This document shows positions 1 through 7,892 of a stretch of 64,000 nt of DNA, piece by piece; positions within the stretch are counted from its first letter, which is position 1; each line of letters opens with the position of its first letter. A program made the position numbers and the translations under genes. The notes under the pieces are model-generated. The model made no database searches. It had not been told where the DNA came from and saw only the letters and a program-made list of their open reading frames with translations. Origin of the DNA: Cryobacterium sp. SO2 (lineage in GTDB: Bacteria > Actinomycetota > Actinomycetes > Actinomycetales > Microbacteriaceae); the NCBI RefSeq assembly GCF_026151165.2, contig NZ_CP117849.1, forward strand, positions 3,162,001 to 3,226,000, given 5' to 3'.

Positions 1-15
1 GAGACCGTCAAGTAA
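1..15 (+). CDS. pstS: Probable C-terminal tail of pstS (phosphate-binding protein), partial
   Basis: The first fifteen bases read Glu-Thr-Val-Lys-stop in frame 1, followed by 149 non-coding bases and then pstC. In actinobacteria pstS normally lies directly upstream of pstC, so this is plausibly its last codons. Only four codons are visible, so the identity rests on gene order alone. Confidence 0.35.
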   Translation, partial: ETVK

Positions 16-55
16 ATACCCGCTGAGCCTCACGCCTCAGTAATACTGCCCGGCA

Positions 56-82
56 GGGCGGCCGCGTTGCACGCGGTCGCCC
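56..82 (+). terminator. GC-rich hairpin between pstS and pstC
   Basis: Eleven-base arms (56-66 and 72-82) pair with one G-U wobble around a five-base loop. There is no U-run after it, so it is more likely an intercistronic attenuating or mRNA-stabilising stem than a full terminator. Such a stem fits the known need for more PstS than membrane subunits. Confidence 0.5.
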
Positions 83-164
83 GGTCGGGCACACTGAGGC
101 TTGGGGTCCGGCCCACGAACCACCCTTACCGGTTTCACCTCACCCCTCCAGGGAGACGCTCGGA

Positions 165-1109
165 ATGACGACCGCAGTTGACCGTATTGCGATCAAGGCC
201 AAGGAACGACCGGGCGACCGCATCTTCTCCACCGCAACAGTGGTGGCCGGCAGCCTGATCCTGGCCGTGCTCGCGGCCGTTGCCCTCTTTCTCTTCGTCC
301 AGAGCATCCCCGCCTTCGTGGCGCCCGCGGATGCCTTCAAGGGCGACTTCAGCAACTTCTGGTCCTACGTGGCACCGCTCGCCTTCGGCACGGTCTGGTC
401 GGCGTTCCTCGCCCTCCTGATGGCCGTTCCCGTGGCCATCGCCGTGGCCCTCTTCATCTCGCACTTCGCGCCCCGCCGCCTTGCGCAGGGCCTGGGCTAC
501 CTCATCGACCTGCTTGCTGCCGTGCCGTCCGTGGTCTTCGGCCTCTGGGGCATCGGCGTTCTCGCCCCGCTGGTGCAGCCGTTCTACGCCTCCCTCGTCG
601 AGTGGTTCGGCTGGTTCCCGCTGTTCGCCGGGCCCGTCTCCGGCACCGGCCGCACCATCCTCACCGTCGCCATCGTGCTGGCCGTGATGGTGCTGCCGAT
701 TATCACCGCCATCTGCCGGGAGATCTTCCTGCAGACCCCGGTGCTCTACGAGGAAGCCTCCCTGGCCCTCGGCGCCACCCGCTGGGAAATGATCACCATG
801 GCCGTGCTGCCGTTCGGCCGCGCCGGCATCATCTCCGCCGCGATGCTGGGCCTGGGCCGGGCACTCGGCGAGACCATGGCCGTCGCCATGGTGCTCTCCC
901 CCAACCCGCAGGTGATCTTCCAGCTGCTCACCTCGCAGAACTCCAACACGATCGCCGCGAACATCGCGCTGAACTTCCCCGAGGCACACGGCGTTGGCGT
1001 CAACATCCTGCTCGCCACCGGCCTCGTACTCTTCGTCATCACGCTGATCGTCAACATGATCGCGCGCGTGATCATCAACCGCCGCAAGGCCTTCTCTGGA
1101 GCGAATTGA
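165..1109 (+). CDS. pstC: Phosphate ABC transporter permease PstC
   Basis: This is one of the two membrane subunits of the high-affinity phosphate importer; it forms the channel with PstA and receives phosphate from PstS. The 314-residue protein has an N-terminal membrane segment (about residues 28-50) and further segments typical of the PstC fold. Near residues 195-240 it carries the ABC-permease coupling loop with the pattern EEASLALGATRWEM followed by a conserved GRALGETMAVAMV stretch. Length matches the family. Its TGA stop overlaps the pstA start (ATGA), so the two are translationally coupled. The Pho-responsive promoter would be upstream of pstS, outside the window. Confidence 0.96.
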   Translation: MTTAVDRIAIKAKERPGDRIFSTATVVAGSLILAVLAAVALFLFVQSIPAFVAPADAFKGDFSNFWSYVAPLAFGTVWSAFLALLMAVPVAIAVALFISHFAPRRLAQGLGYLIDLLAAVPSVVFGLWGIGVLAPLVQPFYASLVEWFGWFPLFAGPVSGTGRTILTVAIVLAVMVLPIITAICREIFLQTPVLYEEASLALGATRWEMITMAVLPFGRAGIISAAMLGLGRALGETMAVAMVLSPNPQVIFQLLTSQNSNTIAANIALNFPEAHGVGVNILLATGLVLFVITLIVNMIARVIINRRKAFSGAN

Positions 1110-2197
1110 TGAGCACCATGACCGTCTCGTCTCCCGTCAGCAACTCCCTCACCGCGGGCAAACTGCCCAAGAACGCCTCCCTGATGGTGCTCGCCGCCAG
1201 CTGGATCGTCGTGGGCGCGTTCTTCGTCGTGATCTTCCTCTCCGGCGCCACGGACACCTTCAACTGGGCCGGCACGCTGTTCTTCGGCACCGTGCTGTAC
1301 TGCATCGCCCTGTTCCTGTTCTCCTACTTCGTCGAGGGCATCCGCCGGGCCAAGGACCGCCTGGTCACCGCCCTGGTCACCATCGCCTTCGTGGTGGCGC
1401 TGATCCCGCTGATCTCCCTGGTCGGCACGACCATCGTCAACGGCCTTCCGGCGTTCCTCACCCCCACCTTCTTCACCGAGTCGCAGCGCAACGTCGTCGG
1501 CGCCGGTGGTGGGGCACTGCACGCGATCGTCGGCACGCTCTTCGTGACAGGGCTCGCCACGCTCATCTCGGTGCCGATCGGGCTGCTCACCGCGATCTAC
1601 CTCACCGAGTACGGCCGCGGCCGGCTCGCCCGTGGCATCACCTTCTTCGTCGACGTGATGACCGGCATCCCCTCGATCGTGGCCGGCCTGTTCGCCTACG
1701 CGCTGTTCTCGCTGCTGTTCAACGACCCGGGCATCCGCTTCGGCTTCGGCGGTTCTGTCGCGCTGTCGGTGCTGATGATCCCGGTGGTGGTGCGCTCCAG
1801 CGAAGAGATGCTCAAGCTGGTGCCCAATGAACTGCGTGAGGCCGCGTACGCGCTCGGCGTGCCGAAGTGGCTGACCATCGTGAAGGTGGTGCTGCCCACC
1901 TCGCTGGCCGGCATCGTCACCGGCGTGATGATCTCGATCTCCCGCGTGATCGGCGAGACCGCTCCGCTGCTGATCATCGCCGGCTTCACCGCCAGCATGA
2001 ACTACGACCTGTTCAGCGAACGGATGATGACCCTGCCGGTGTTCGTGTACAACCAGTACGCCAGCCAGGGCGCCGACTCGCAGGCGTACATCGACCGTGC
2101 CTGGGCGGGCGCGCTCACCCTCATCGTGATCGTGATGCTGCTCAACCTCGTGGCCCGTCTGGTCGCCCGCACCTTCTCCCCCAAACTCGGCCGCTGA
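1109..2197 (+). CDS. pstA: Phosphate ABC transporter permease PstA
   Basis: Second membrane subunit of the PstSCAB importer. The reading frame is open far upstream, but the ATG at 1109 overlapping the pstC stop is the natural start and gives 362 residues. That is somewhat longer than the usual 280-300 because of an N-terminal section with two extra hydrophobic segments (about residues 30-85). The ABC-permease core follows, with the coupling loop pattern LREAAYALGVPKW and a conserved SRVIGETAPLL stretch near residues 270-285. pstB follows 48 bases downstream with its own ribosome site, all in one operon. Confidence 0.95.
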   Translation: MSTMTVSSPVSNSLTAGKLPKNASLMVLAASWIVVGAFFVVIFLSGATDTFNWAGTLFFGTVLYCIALFLFSYFVEGIRRAKDRLVTALVTIAFVVALIPLISLVGTTIVNGLPAFLTPTFFTESQRNVVGAGGGALHAIVGTLFVTGLATLISVPIGLLTAIYLTEYGRGRLARGITFFVDVMTGIPSIVAGLFAYALFSLLFNDPGIRFGFGGSVALSVLMIPVVVRSSEEMLKLVPNELREAAYALGVPKWLTIVKVVLPTSLAGIVTGVMISISRVIGETAPLLIIAGFTASMNYDLFSERMMTLPVFVYNQYASQGADSQAYIDRAWAGALTLIVIVMLLNLVARLVARTFSPKLGR

Positions 2198-2245
2198 CGC
2201 CGCCACCGCCCCCGATTCTCCAGCTTTTCAGATTCGAAGGAACAT

Positions 2246-3025
2246 ATGTCCAAGCGCATTGAAGTCAACGATCTCGACGTCTACTACAGCAAGTTCCTCG
2301 CCGTCGAGGGCGTGTCGCTGACCATCGAACCGCGCACGGTGACGGCCCTGATCGGCCCGTCCGGCTGCGGCAAGTCCACGTTCCTGCGCACGCTTAACCG
2401 CATGCACGAGGTCATCCCCGGCGCCCATGTGGACGGCGAGGTGCTCATTGACGGCAACAACCTCTACGGCCCCGGTGTCGACCCGGTGCTCGTGCGCCGC
2501 CAGGTGGGCATGGTGTTCCAGCGCCCCAACCCGTTCCCCACCATGTCGATCGGCGACAACGTGCTCGCCGGCGTCAAGCTGAACAACAAGCGGATGTCCA
2601 AGAGCGACGCCGACGCGCTGATCGAGAAGTCACTGAGCGGTGCCAACCTCTGGAACGAGGTCAAGGACCGGCTCGACAAGCCCGGCTCCAGCCTCTCCGG
2701 CGGCCAGCAGCAGCGCCTCTGCATCGCGCGCGCCATCGCCGTGCAGCCCGACGTGATCCTGATGGACGAGCCCTGCTCGGCACTGGACCCGATCTCCACC
2801 CTCGCGATCGAGGACCTCATCGAAGAGATGAAGACCGACTACACGATCGTCATCGTCACGCACAACATGCAGCAGGCCTCCCGCGTTTCCGACCGCACCG
2901 CGTTCTTCAACATCGCGGGCACCGGCAAGCCGGGCAAGCTGATCGAGTACGACGACACCACCACCATCTTCTCGAACCCCACCGTGCAGGCCACCGAGGA
3001 CTACGTCTCCGGCCGCTTCGGCTAA
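2246..3025 (+). CDS. pstB: Phosphate ABC transporter ATP-binding protein PstB
   Basis: ATPase that drives phosphate import through PstC/PstA; in many bacteria PstB also takes part in signalling phosphate status to the PhoR/PhoP-type system. The 259-residue protein contains all ABC motifs: Walker A GPSGCGKST near residue 37, Q-loop in GMVFQRPNPFP, signature LSGGQQQR, Walker B VILMDEP with the catalytic Glu, and a His switch in VTHNMQQ. A ribosome site (GAAGGA) precedes the ATG. The operon ends at the strong hairpin just after the stop. Confidence 0.98.
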   Translation: MSKRIEVNDLDVYYSKFLAVEGVSLTIEPRTVTALIGPSGCGKSTFLRTLNRMHEVIPGAHVDGEVLIDGNNLYGPGVDPVLVRRQVGMVFQRPNPFPTMSIGDNVLAGVKLNNKRMSKSDADALIEKSLSGANLWNEVKDRLDKPGSSLSGGQQQRLCIARAIAVQPDVILMDEPCSALDPISTLAIEDLIEEMKTDYTIVIVTHNMQQASRVSDRTAFFNIAGTGKPGKLIEYDDTTTIFSNPTVQATEDYVSGRFG

Positions 3026-3046
3026 ACCCGCACTCCTGCAGCTCCC

Positions 3047-3083
3047 GCCGCCCGGACGACCCCACGGTCGCCCGGGCGGCTTT
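3047..3083 (+). terminator. Intrinsic-type terminator after pstB
   Basis: Fifteen-base arms (3047-3061 and 3066-3080) with one A/C mismatch and a short loop are followed by TTT. It lies 22 bases after the pstB stop codon. Confidence 0.8.
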
Positions 3084-3103
3084 CTGCCCTCCGCAGTGTC
3101 ACA

Positions 3104-3515
3104 AGAGCGGCCAAACGGTCACCACGGCACCCCCGAAGCAGCCACATCCCCGCCTTCGCGGATGCGTGACCTCGCGAGAGCGGCCAAACGGTCACCTCGC
3201 GGCCCCCGAAGCAGCCACATCCCCGCTCTCGCGGATGGGTGGCCTCGCGAGAGCGGCCAAACGGTCACCACGGCACCCCCGAAGCAGCCACTCCCCCGCA
3301 CTCGCGGATAAGTGAGCTCACTGCTCTCGCGGAAGTGACACCTCGCGAGAGCGGCCAAACGGTCACCACGGCACCCCCGAAGCAGCCACTCCCCCGCACT
3401 CGCGGATAAGTGAGCTCACTGCTCTCGCGGAAGTGACACCTCGCGAGAGCGGCCAAACGGTCACCACGGCACCCCCGAAGCAGCCACTCCCCCGCTCTCG
3501 CGGATGGGTGGCCTC
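3104..3515 (+). repeat. Tandem array of five palindromic intergenic units (family A)
   Basis: Five units begin with AGAGCGGCCAAACGGTCACC at 3104, 3177, 3250, 3348 and 3446, giving periods of 73, 73, 98 and 98 bases. Each continues with a conserved CCCCCGAAGCAGCCAC block and is bounded by inverted CTCTCGCG / CGCGAGAG ends. The 98-base units differ by a 25-base insertion including TGAGCTCACTG. The array fills most of the 590-base gap between pstB and the convergent aminotransferase gene. One diverged copy of the element lies at 11901-11948. Confidence 0.9.
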
Positions 3516-3518
3516 GAT

Positions 3519-3612
3519 ACCGAGACACGGTCACCGGGTCTGGACAAGCTCGACCAACGGGATGGTGACGAACCGAGACACCGTGCTGGGCTCGACGAGC
3601 TCGACCTACGGG
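3519..3612 (+). repeat. Two-unit direct repeat with GACAAGCTCGACC-like core (family F relative)
   Basis: Two imperfect units start with ACCGAGACAC at 3519 and 3572 (53-base spacing). Each contains a GACRAGCTCGACC core followed by ACGGG. The core resembles the TTTCGACAAGCTCAAC repeat at 59.7-60.0 kb. The copy abuts the 3' end of the aminotransferase gene. No gene is visible in this stretch. Confidence 0.6.
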
Positions 3613-3615
3613 CCG

Positions 3616-4506
3616 TTAGGAGCCGGTGCGGGACAGCAGGGACGAGTTCAGGGCGCGGGTGAGCTCGTCGTCGTGGGGAAACTCCACGCCGTCCAGCGCG
3701 GTCACGGCGACCGCGAGGCGCACGCTGGACACCAGCCACGCCGCATCCGCCGCCCGGAGCTCGTCGATGGTGACATCGCGATACTCGACGCTCTCGCCGT
3801 GCGCGGTGAGGTACTCGAACACGCTCTGCTGGGTAGTGCCGTGCAGGATGGCCCCGCTCGGCGCCGGAGTGACGTACCGCCCGTCGATGCGCAGGATGAC
3901 GCTCGAGGTGGGGCCCTCCATGACATAACCGTCGTGGGTGAGGAAGATGGTGTCGTCGGCGCCGCGGCGCTTGGCCTCGCGCAGGGCGGCCATGTTGATG
4001 GCGTAGCTGAGGGTCTTGGCGCCCATCAGCAGCCAGGGCGCTTGCTCGGCGACGCCCCGCGGGTACCCACGGTCGAGGGTGATCACCCTGATGCCCTGCT
4101 CACGCACGGCGCTGAAGTCGGCGGCGCGGGTGGCGTGCAGCCAGGCGGTGGGGGCGGGGCCGTGCTCGACACCGCGGCTGAGCACGAACTTGAGCGCCAG
4201 CTCGCCTTCGCCGGGGATGCGCTCGACCGCGTAGGCGATCGCGGCGCGCCACTGCGCGGGGTTGGGCACCGGCAGGTCGCAGATCTGCGCGGAGTTGATC
4301 AGCCGGCTGATGTGCGGTTCGACCTCCTGCGGATGCCCGTTGACCACGCTCAGGGTCTCGAAGATGCCGTCCCCGCGCTGGGTGCTCAGCTCGGCCACCC
4401 GCAGCGCCGGAGCGCCGGAGTCGATCTCGTGGAACGTGTCGACGAAGTCGGTGCGGGTGGAGTCGGCCGGCTCCGGGTCAATGAGCAGCGTGAAAGGCAG
4501 GGTCAT
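3616..4506 (-). CDS. Class IV aminotransferase, aminodeoxychorismate lyase-like (PabC family)
   Basis: A PLP enzyme of fold type IV. PabC members convert 4-amino-4-deoxychorismate to p-aminobenzoate plus pyruvate for folate synthesis; branched-chain and D-amino acid aminotransferases share the fold. The protein has the GDGIFETL motif near residue 45, the PLP-binding Lys in MGAKTLSYAINM near residue 160, and the cofactor-contacting pattern EGPTSSVIL near residue 198. The ATG at 4506 is preferred over a GTG at 4524 because a TAGGCT hexamer (4519-4514) lies seven bases before it, the leaderless pattern seen repeatedly here. The many folate-dependent genes in the window favour the PabC reading, but substrate cannot be fixed from sequence. 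Confidence 0.8.
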   Translation of the reverse strand: MTLPFTLLIDPEPADSTRTDFVDTFHEIDSGAPALRVAELSTQRGDGIFETLSVVNGHPQEVEPHISRLINSAQICDLPVPNPAQWRAAIAYAVERIPGEGELALKFVLSRGVEHGPAPTAWLHATRAADFSAVREQGIRVITLDRGYPRGVAEQAPWLLMGAKTLSYAINMAALREAKRRGADDTIFLTHDGYVMEGPTSSVILRIDGRYVTPAPSGAILHGTTQQSVFEYLTAHGESVEYRDVTIDELRAADAAWLVSSVRLAVAVTALDGVEFPHDDELTRALNSSLLSRTGS

Positions 4507-4513
4507 GAGTTCG

Positions 4514-4519
4514 AGCCTA
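4514..4519 (-). promoter_or_regulatory. Leaderless -10 element of the aminotransferase gene
   Basis: TAGGCT on the minus strand, seven bases before the ATG at 4506. It matches the TANNNT actinobacterial -10 and places the transcription start at or next to the start codon. Confidence 0.55.
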
Positions 4520-4566
4520 CCCACCCGTCGGATGCGCGCCCGGAGCCAAGTCCAGCCGTCACTGGC

Positions 4567-4694
4567 GACTTACGCCAAAGCGCCCCTTCCAGGCTTCTGA
4601 AAGGGCACTTTGCGGCAAGTCAGGAGAGCGCCCGCCCGCGAGTTACGTCGAAGTGCCCCTTCCTGGACCGGGAAGGGGCACTTTGCGGCAAGTC
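4567..4694. repeat. Two copies of palindrome family C
   Basis: Two hairpins (about 4567-4621 and 4640-4694) have arms of 22-24 bases built around AAGTGCCCCTTCC and its complement, ending in TTTGCGGCAAGTC. They occupy the space between rskA and the aminotransferase gene, both read leftward. Further copies lie at 50034-50163. Confidence 0.85.
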
Positions 4695-4737
4695 GGGATG
4701 CTGGCCTCACGCCGTGCGGGCCGTGCGGCGACGCCGG

Positions 4738-5658
4738 TCAGCTCTGGATGGCGACAATCGGGTCGGTGGTGGGCTGCTCGGAGCCGCCCTTGGGCTCCAC
4801 CGTGACACCGACGGTGTCACCGGCGGTCATGGTGCCGTCCAGCACCCGCCACACCGTGCCGGAGCCGTCGGAGTCGAACGTGCCGGCCGAGACCGGTCCG
4901 GCCGCACCGATGTACCAGAGCTGGTAGTCCTGATCGTCACCGAGAGCCGGCAGGTCTTCCACGATGATGGCGGACAGGCCGAGGTCGCCCGACCAGACCA
5001 GGGTGGCATCCTGGCCGTCGGCGGTCGTGGTCGACGCGCGCTGGTTGTCGGGGGCCGCGTTGATCTCGGCGAGGCTGGCGGCCTGCTGCTGGGCGAACTC
5101 GTCGTTCTGCCCGCCGAAGATGGCCTGCCCGGTGAAAGTGCCACCCACGAAGAGCACCACGGCCGCGGCGGCCGCGAGGAGGTAGCCGGCCGGGCGCTGG
5201 AACCAGCGACGCTGGGCACGGTCGGCAGCAGAGCCCTGTGAGCGGGCGGAGCCGGTACCGGAGGCTGAGCCGATCGGGATGACCGCGGGCGGCGCATCCG
5301 TCACGGCAGGTTCGACACGCTCGGCTGCGGTCGGAGCGGCCGGGGCGGTGAGCGGGGCAAGCTGCGGGGTGGAGGCCAGCTGGGCCATCAGGCTGGCCTT
5401 GAGGCCGCTGGAGGGCTGCACGGGCGTGACCGCCAGGCCCAGGGCCACGGCGGTGTCGCTGAGTTCGGCGGCCTCGATGCGGGCCTGCTCCGAGCGCGCC
5501 AGGTACCGCTCATAATCCGCGGACTCCTCGGCGCCGAGCGCGTGCAGGGCATATGCCCCCGCGAGGTCGGCCGGGTTCTCGGCCGAGCCGTTGCCGGTCA
5601 GGTCGTCGGGCTTGTCGTTATTGGGCTTATTCGTGCCGGGCTTGTTGGTGTCGCTCAA
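4738..5658 (-). CDS. rskA: Anti-sigma-K factor RskA
   Basis: Membrane-bound anti-sigma factor that holds the ECF sigma factor SigK inactive until regulated proteolysis releases it. The 306-residue protein has an N-terminal cytoplasmic sigma-binding region (about residues 28-95, with the RskA-type pattern LAGAYALHALG and ESADYERYL), an Ala/Pro-rich linker, one membrane segment (about 157-176), and an extracellular RskA domain with the DYQLWYIG motif. It starts with TTG at 5658; the TTGA overlap with the sigK stop couples the two genes. Lying directly downstream of its sigma factor is the standard arrangement. Confidence 0.93.
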   Translation of the reverse strand: MSDTNKPGTNKPNNDKPDDLTGNGSAENPADLAGAYALHALGAEESADYERYLARSEQARIEAAELSDTAVALGLAVTPVQPSSGLKASLMAQLASTPQLAPLTAPAAPTAAERVEPAVTDAPPAVIPIGSASGTGSARSQGSAADRAQRRWFQRPAGYLLAAAAAVVLFVGGTFTGQAIFGGQNDEFAQQQAASLAEINAAPDNQRASTTTADGQDATLVWSGDLGLSAIIVEDLPALGDDQDYQLWYIGAAGPVSAGTFDSDGSGTVWRVLDGTMTAGDTVGVTVEPKGGSEQPTTDPIVAIQS

Positions 5659-6248
5659 GACGCCACCCCCAGTTCATCTCGCAAACGGATTAACCCGTCG
5701 CGTAGCCGGGTCTTCACTGTGCCGAGCGGGATATGCAGGTAGTCGGCGACCTCACGGTGACTGTAACCGCTGAAGTACGACAGGCTCACGGCCTGCCGTT
5801 GCAGTTCGGTCAGTCTGGACATCGCCTTCTCCACCCTTTCATGCTCGATGCGCACTTCGACGGTTTCGGCGACGTGGTCATACGGCACCGCGAGGTCGCG
5901 GATACCGATCTTCGTATCACGGTCGCGTCCGGCCTGCGACGACCGAATCCGGTCGATCGCACGTCGGTGCGCCATGGTCATGATCCAGGTCGAAGCCCCG
6001 CCACGCTGTGACTCATACCGCGAAGCCGTCTGCCAGATCTCCAGGAAAATCTCCTGGGTCACCTCTTCGGACTGCGCGTGATCGATCAGCACGCGCTTGA
6101 CAAGGCCAAGCACCCGCGGAGCGATCTGGTCGTAAAGCTCTCCGAAAGCCGATTGGTCTCCTTCGGCTACACGGGCGAGCAGCTCTTCTTTCGAAGGCGC
6201 TGTCGACGAGGCGTCGAGGTCGAACTCAGCAGTCATGAGATCCAGCAT
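5655..6248 (-). CDS. sigK: ECF RNA polymerase sigma factor SigK
   Basis: Extracytoplasmic-function sigma factor partnered with RskA. Region 2 lies at about residues 28-95 (YDQIAPRVLGLVKRV, then the -10-binding STWIMTMAHRRAIDRIRS). Region 4 lies at about 140-190, with the helix-turn-helix SHREVADYLHIPLGTVKTRL. The ATG at 6248 gives 197 residues, close to known SigK proteins; an internal ATG at 6236 is the alternative. The frame stays open upstream to 6644 but that part shows no family similarity. A SigK-like promoter lies about 30 bases upstream, suggesting autoregulation. Confidence 0.93.
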   Translation of the reverse strand: MLDLMTAEFDLDASSTAPSKEELLARVAEGDQSAFGELYDQIAPRVLGLVKRVLIDHAQSEEVTQEIFLEIWQTASRYESQRGGASTWIMTMAHRRAIDRIRSSQAGRDRDTKIGIRDLAVPYDHVAETVEVRIEHERVEKAMSRLTELQRQAVSLSYFSGYSHREVADYLHIPLGTVKTRLRDGLIRLRDELGVAS

Positions 6249-6277
6249 GTCAGGTCCAGTCCCCTTCCATGCAGAGG

Positions 6278-6304
6278 GTTCGGTGCCGAGTCCTCGCTGG
6301 ATTG
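6278..6304 (-). promoter_or_regulatory. Putative SigK-dependent autoregulatory promoter
   Basis: On the minus strand CAATCC (6304-6299) is separated by 15 bases from CCGAAC (6283-6278). This resembles the mycobacterial SigK consensus as I recall it (CCATCC ... CCGAAT). It sits about 30 bases before the sigK start, as expected for sigK-rskA driving itself. Confidence 0.5.
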
Positions 6305-6383
6305 GTCTGGAGCGAAATAAAGTTATGGCCCCGTGACCTCCGCGGGCGCTCCGGTCGCCGGGCGAAGTGAAGGCCGGACCGCA

Positions 6384-6409
6384 GAACGCCTCTCGGCGCG
6401 AGGCCGTTC
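6384..6409 (-). terminator. Imperfect hairpin downstream of the 6.5-7.1 kb gene
   Basis: GAACG and CGTTC ends with a CCTC/GAGG inner stem and one bulge form a stem about 100 bases after the upstream gene's stop and before the sigK promoter. No U-run follows, so the assignment is weak. Nothing else is recognised in the 256-base gap. Confidence 0.35.
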
Positions 6410-6504
6410 TAGACGGCGAATATTGGAGCCCGGGGTTACTGCGGTCCGACCAGCATCCAGTGTAAACGACATCGGCTGAGAGTTCATTCCCGGATGCGTG
6501 GGCG

Positions 6505-7134
6505 CTACTCCAGAGAGTCGCTGCGCCACAGTCTGGCGCAGGCGGCGAACTCCTGCGCGGTGGTGGAGAACCGCAGCGCCCGCGTGGTGAGCTCGCTGGA
6601 GCGGCCCGGTTCCGTGCTGTCGAAGTCGTCGGCCACGCTGGCACAGCCGGCGCCGATCACCCGGCAGAACGCCGCGGCCCGGTCCAGGGCGATGGCGAAG
6701 TCGCCGGTGAACAGTCCGCGGAGGATCTCGTCGGCCAGCAGAATGATCTCGGCCGGGCCGGTGGGTACCGCCGCTCCCGCCACGATCGGGTCGATGCTCA
6801 CAGCCACGTCGATGCCGCGCTGGTAGAGGTAGGCCGTGCCATCGGCATCCTGCCGGATCAGCAGCCGCACCAGATAGATCCGCCAGAGCGCGCCGGGCAG
6901 ACTGCGCGGGGTGGCGCGCGACCAGAGCTCGGCGACGGCGTCGATGCCGTGCTCGTCGGTGTAGGCCACCAGGCGCTCGACAACGTCGGGGTGCGGGTTC
7001 TCGCGCACCCGGTTGAGCAGAGCCTGCGCGGTCTCGTGCGCGATCCGGCTGATCTGAGCCGGGTCCTCGCCGCCCATCATCGACTCGAACTTGGCGCCCG
7101 AGAACTTCGTGGGCTTGTGAAAATCGTCGGCCAT
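6505..7134 (-). CDS. Conserved protein of unknown function, 209 residues
   Basis: I do not recognise a functional domain. It is a soluble, mostly alpha-helical, slightly acidic protein with distinctive stretches such as YTDEHGIDAVAELWSR and AAAFCRVIGAGC. The ATG at 7134 is chosen because AGGAGGAG lies just upstream; the frame is open further but lacks such a site. I believe relatives are widespread in Microbacteriaceae, sometimes under unhelpful names. It is a single gene between tRNA-Lys and sigK, reading toward sigK but separated from it by 256 bases and a weak hairpin. Confidence 0.8.
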   Translation of the reverse strand: MADDFHKPTKFSGAKFESMMGGEDPAQISRIAHETAQALLNRVRENPHPDVVERLVAYTDEHGIDAVAELWSRATPRSLPGALWRIYLVRLLIRQDADGTAYLYQRGIDVAVSIDPIVAGAAVPTGPAEIILLADEILRGLFTGDFAIALDRAAAFCRVIGAGCASVADDFDSTEPGRSSELTTRALRFSTTAQEFAACARLWRSDSLE

Positions 7135-7271
7135 CGCTCTCCTCCTGGCTTTCAGGGCAGCGTAGTCGGGTACGCCGCCGGTTGGGTGTGTTGCCGGGCC
7201 GGCGTCGCTGGCGGATGCATCCACGCTAGTCACAAAAACCGTCCGGCAATCCACGCTAAGTTATTAACCGC

Positions 7272-7344
7272 GGGCCTCTAGCTCAGTTGGTAGAGCAAAG
7301 GACTTTTAATCCTTGGGTCGTCGGTTCGAGCCCGACGGGGCCCA
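7272..7344 (+). tRNA. tRNA-Lys, anticodon UUU
   Basis: The cloverleaf is complete: seven-base acceptor stem GGGCCTC/GGGGCCC, D arm GCTC/GAGC, anticodon stem AAGGA/TCCTT around loop CTTTTAA with anticodon TTT at 7305-7307, five-base variable loop, and T arm GTCGG TTCGAGC CCGAC. The discriminator is A and a full CCA is not encoded. The 3' half (from 7306) is overlapped antisense by the end of the next leftward ORF. Confidence 0.97.
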
Positions 7345-7659
7345 CATTTTTATCGTCAGCAGGGTGTCCGGCGGGTGTGAGAACTCCCGGCTCACCTTGC
7401 CGGACCGGTCCACCGTGAGGATCAGCGATTCGATCCGCCGGTTGAGGATGCGCAGGGCGACGACGATCAGCCACAGGCCCCAGGTGAGGAACACCAGGAC
7501 CAGGTTCCCGAAGAACCCGATTCTCTTCGTGCGCTGCAGCACGGCCTGGTTTCCGGCCACGCTGCTGACCGTCCAGCCCGCCAATGCGAACCGGGCCACC
7601 TCGCTATTCAGCAGCTCGGTGCGCTGTTGCGTCGTCAGTTCGCCTGGTTCCCGTGACAT
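7306..7659 (-). CDS. Small membrane protein of unknown function, overlapping tRNA-Lys antisense
   Basis: A 117-residue protein with one clear membrane segment (pattern FFGNLVLVFLTWGLWLIVVAL region, about residues 48-70), a soluble N-terminus and a short basic tail. Sequence such as LAGWTVSSVAGNQAVLQR before the membrane segment resembles small actinobacterial membrane proteins of unknown role. The start at 7659 has a purine-rich GGGGCGGGG upstream. The last 13 codons run through the complement of tRNA-Lys, so the natural end of the gene is uncertain: the tail may be neutral read-through into the tRNA, or the gene could have lost its original stop. Confidence 0.6.
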   Translation of the reverse strand: MSREPGELTTQQRTELLNSEVARFALAGWTVSSVAGNQAVLQRTKRIGFFGNLVLVFLTWGLWLIVVALRILNRRIESLILTVDRSGKVSREFSHPPDTLLTIKMWAPSGSNRRPKD

Positions 7660-7892
7660 CCCCGCCCCTATCCGTTGATACCGGAAGCATAGAGCCGTCG
7701 GCCGCGAAACGCAGTGGCCCGTGGAAGCTGTCAGTTCGCTGGGGCTGGGCGAGGACCCGGAATGTCCTGCGAGTATGCGGTGTTTATTCCGGTGTTGACG
7801 CTCATTCTGGTGTGCTGGACTCCGGCTGCAGGCGCGCAATCCGCGCATCGGCGCCGGGTGGCGCACACAACGAGCGTCACGGGAGGAGCCCA

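Noticed and set aside
3104..3515. CRISPR array
   Set aside because: Units are 73-98 bases and nearly identical throughout, with no short direct repeats separated by unique spacers and no cas genes.
5655..6644. A 329-residue version of SigK starting at 6644
   Set aside because: The extra N-terminal part lacks sigma-factor similarity and would run through the SigK-type promoter.
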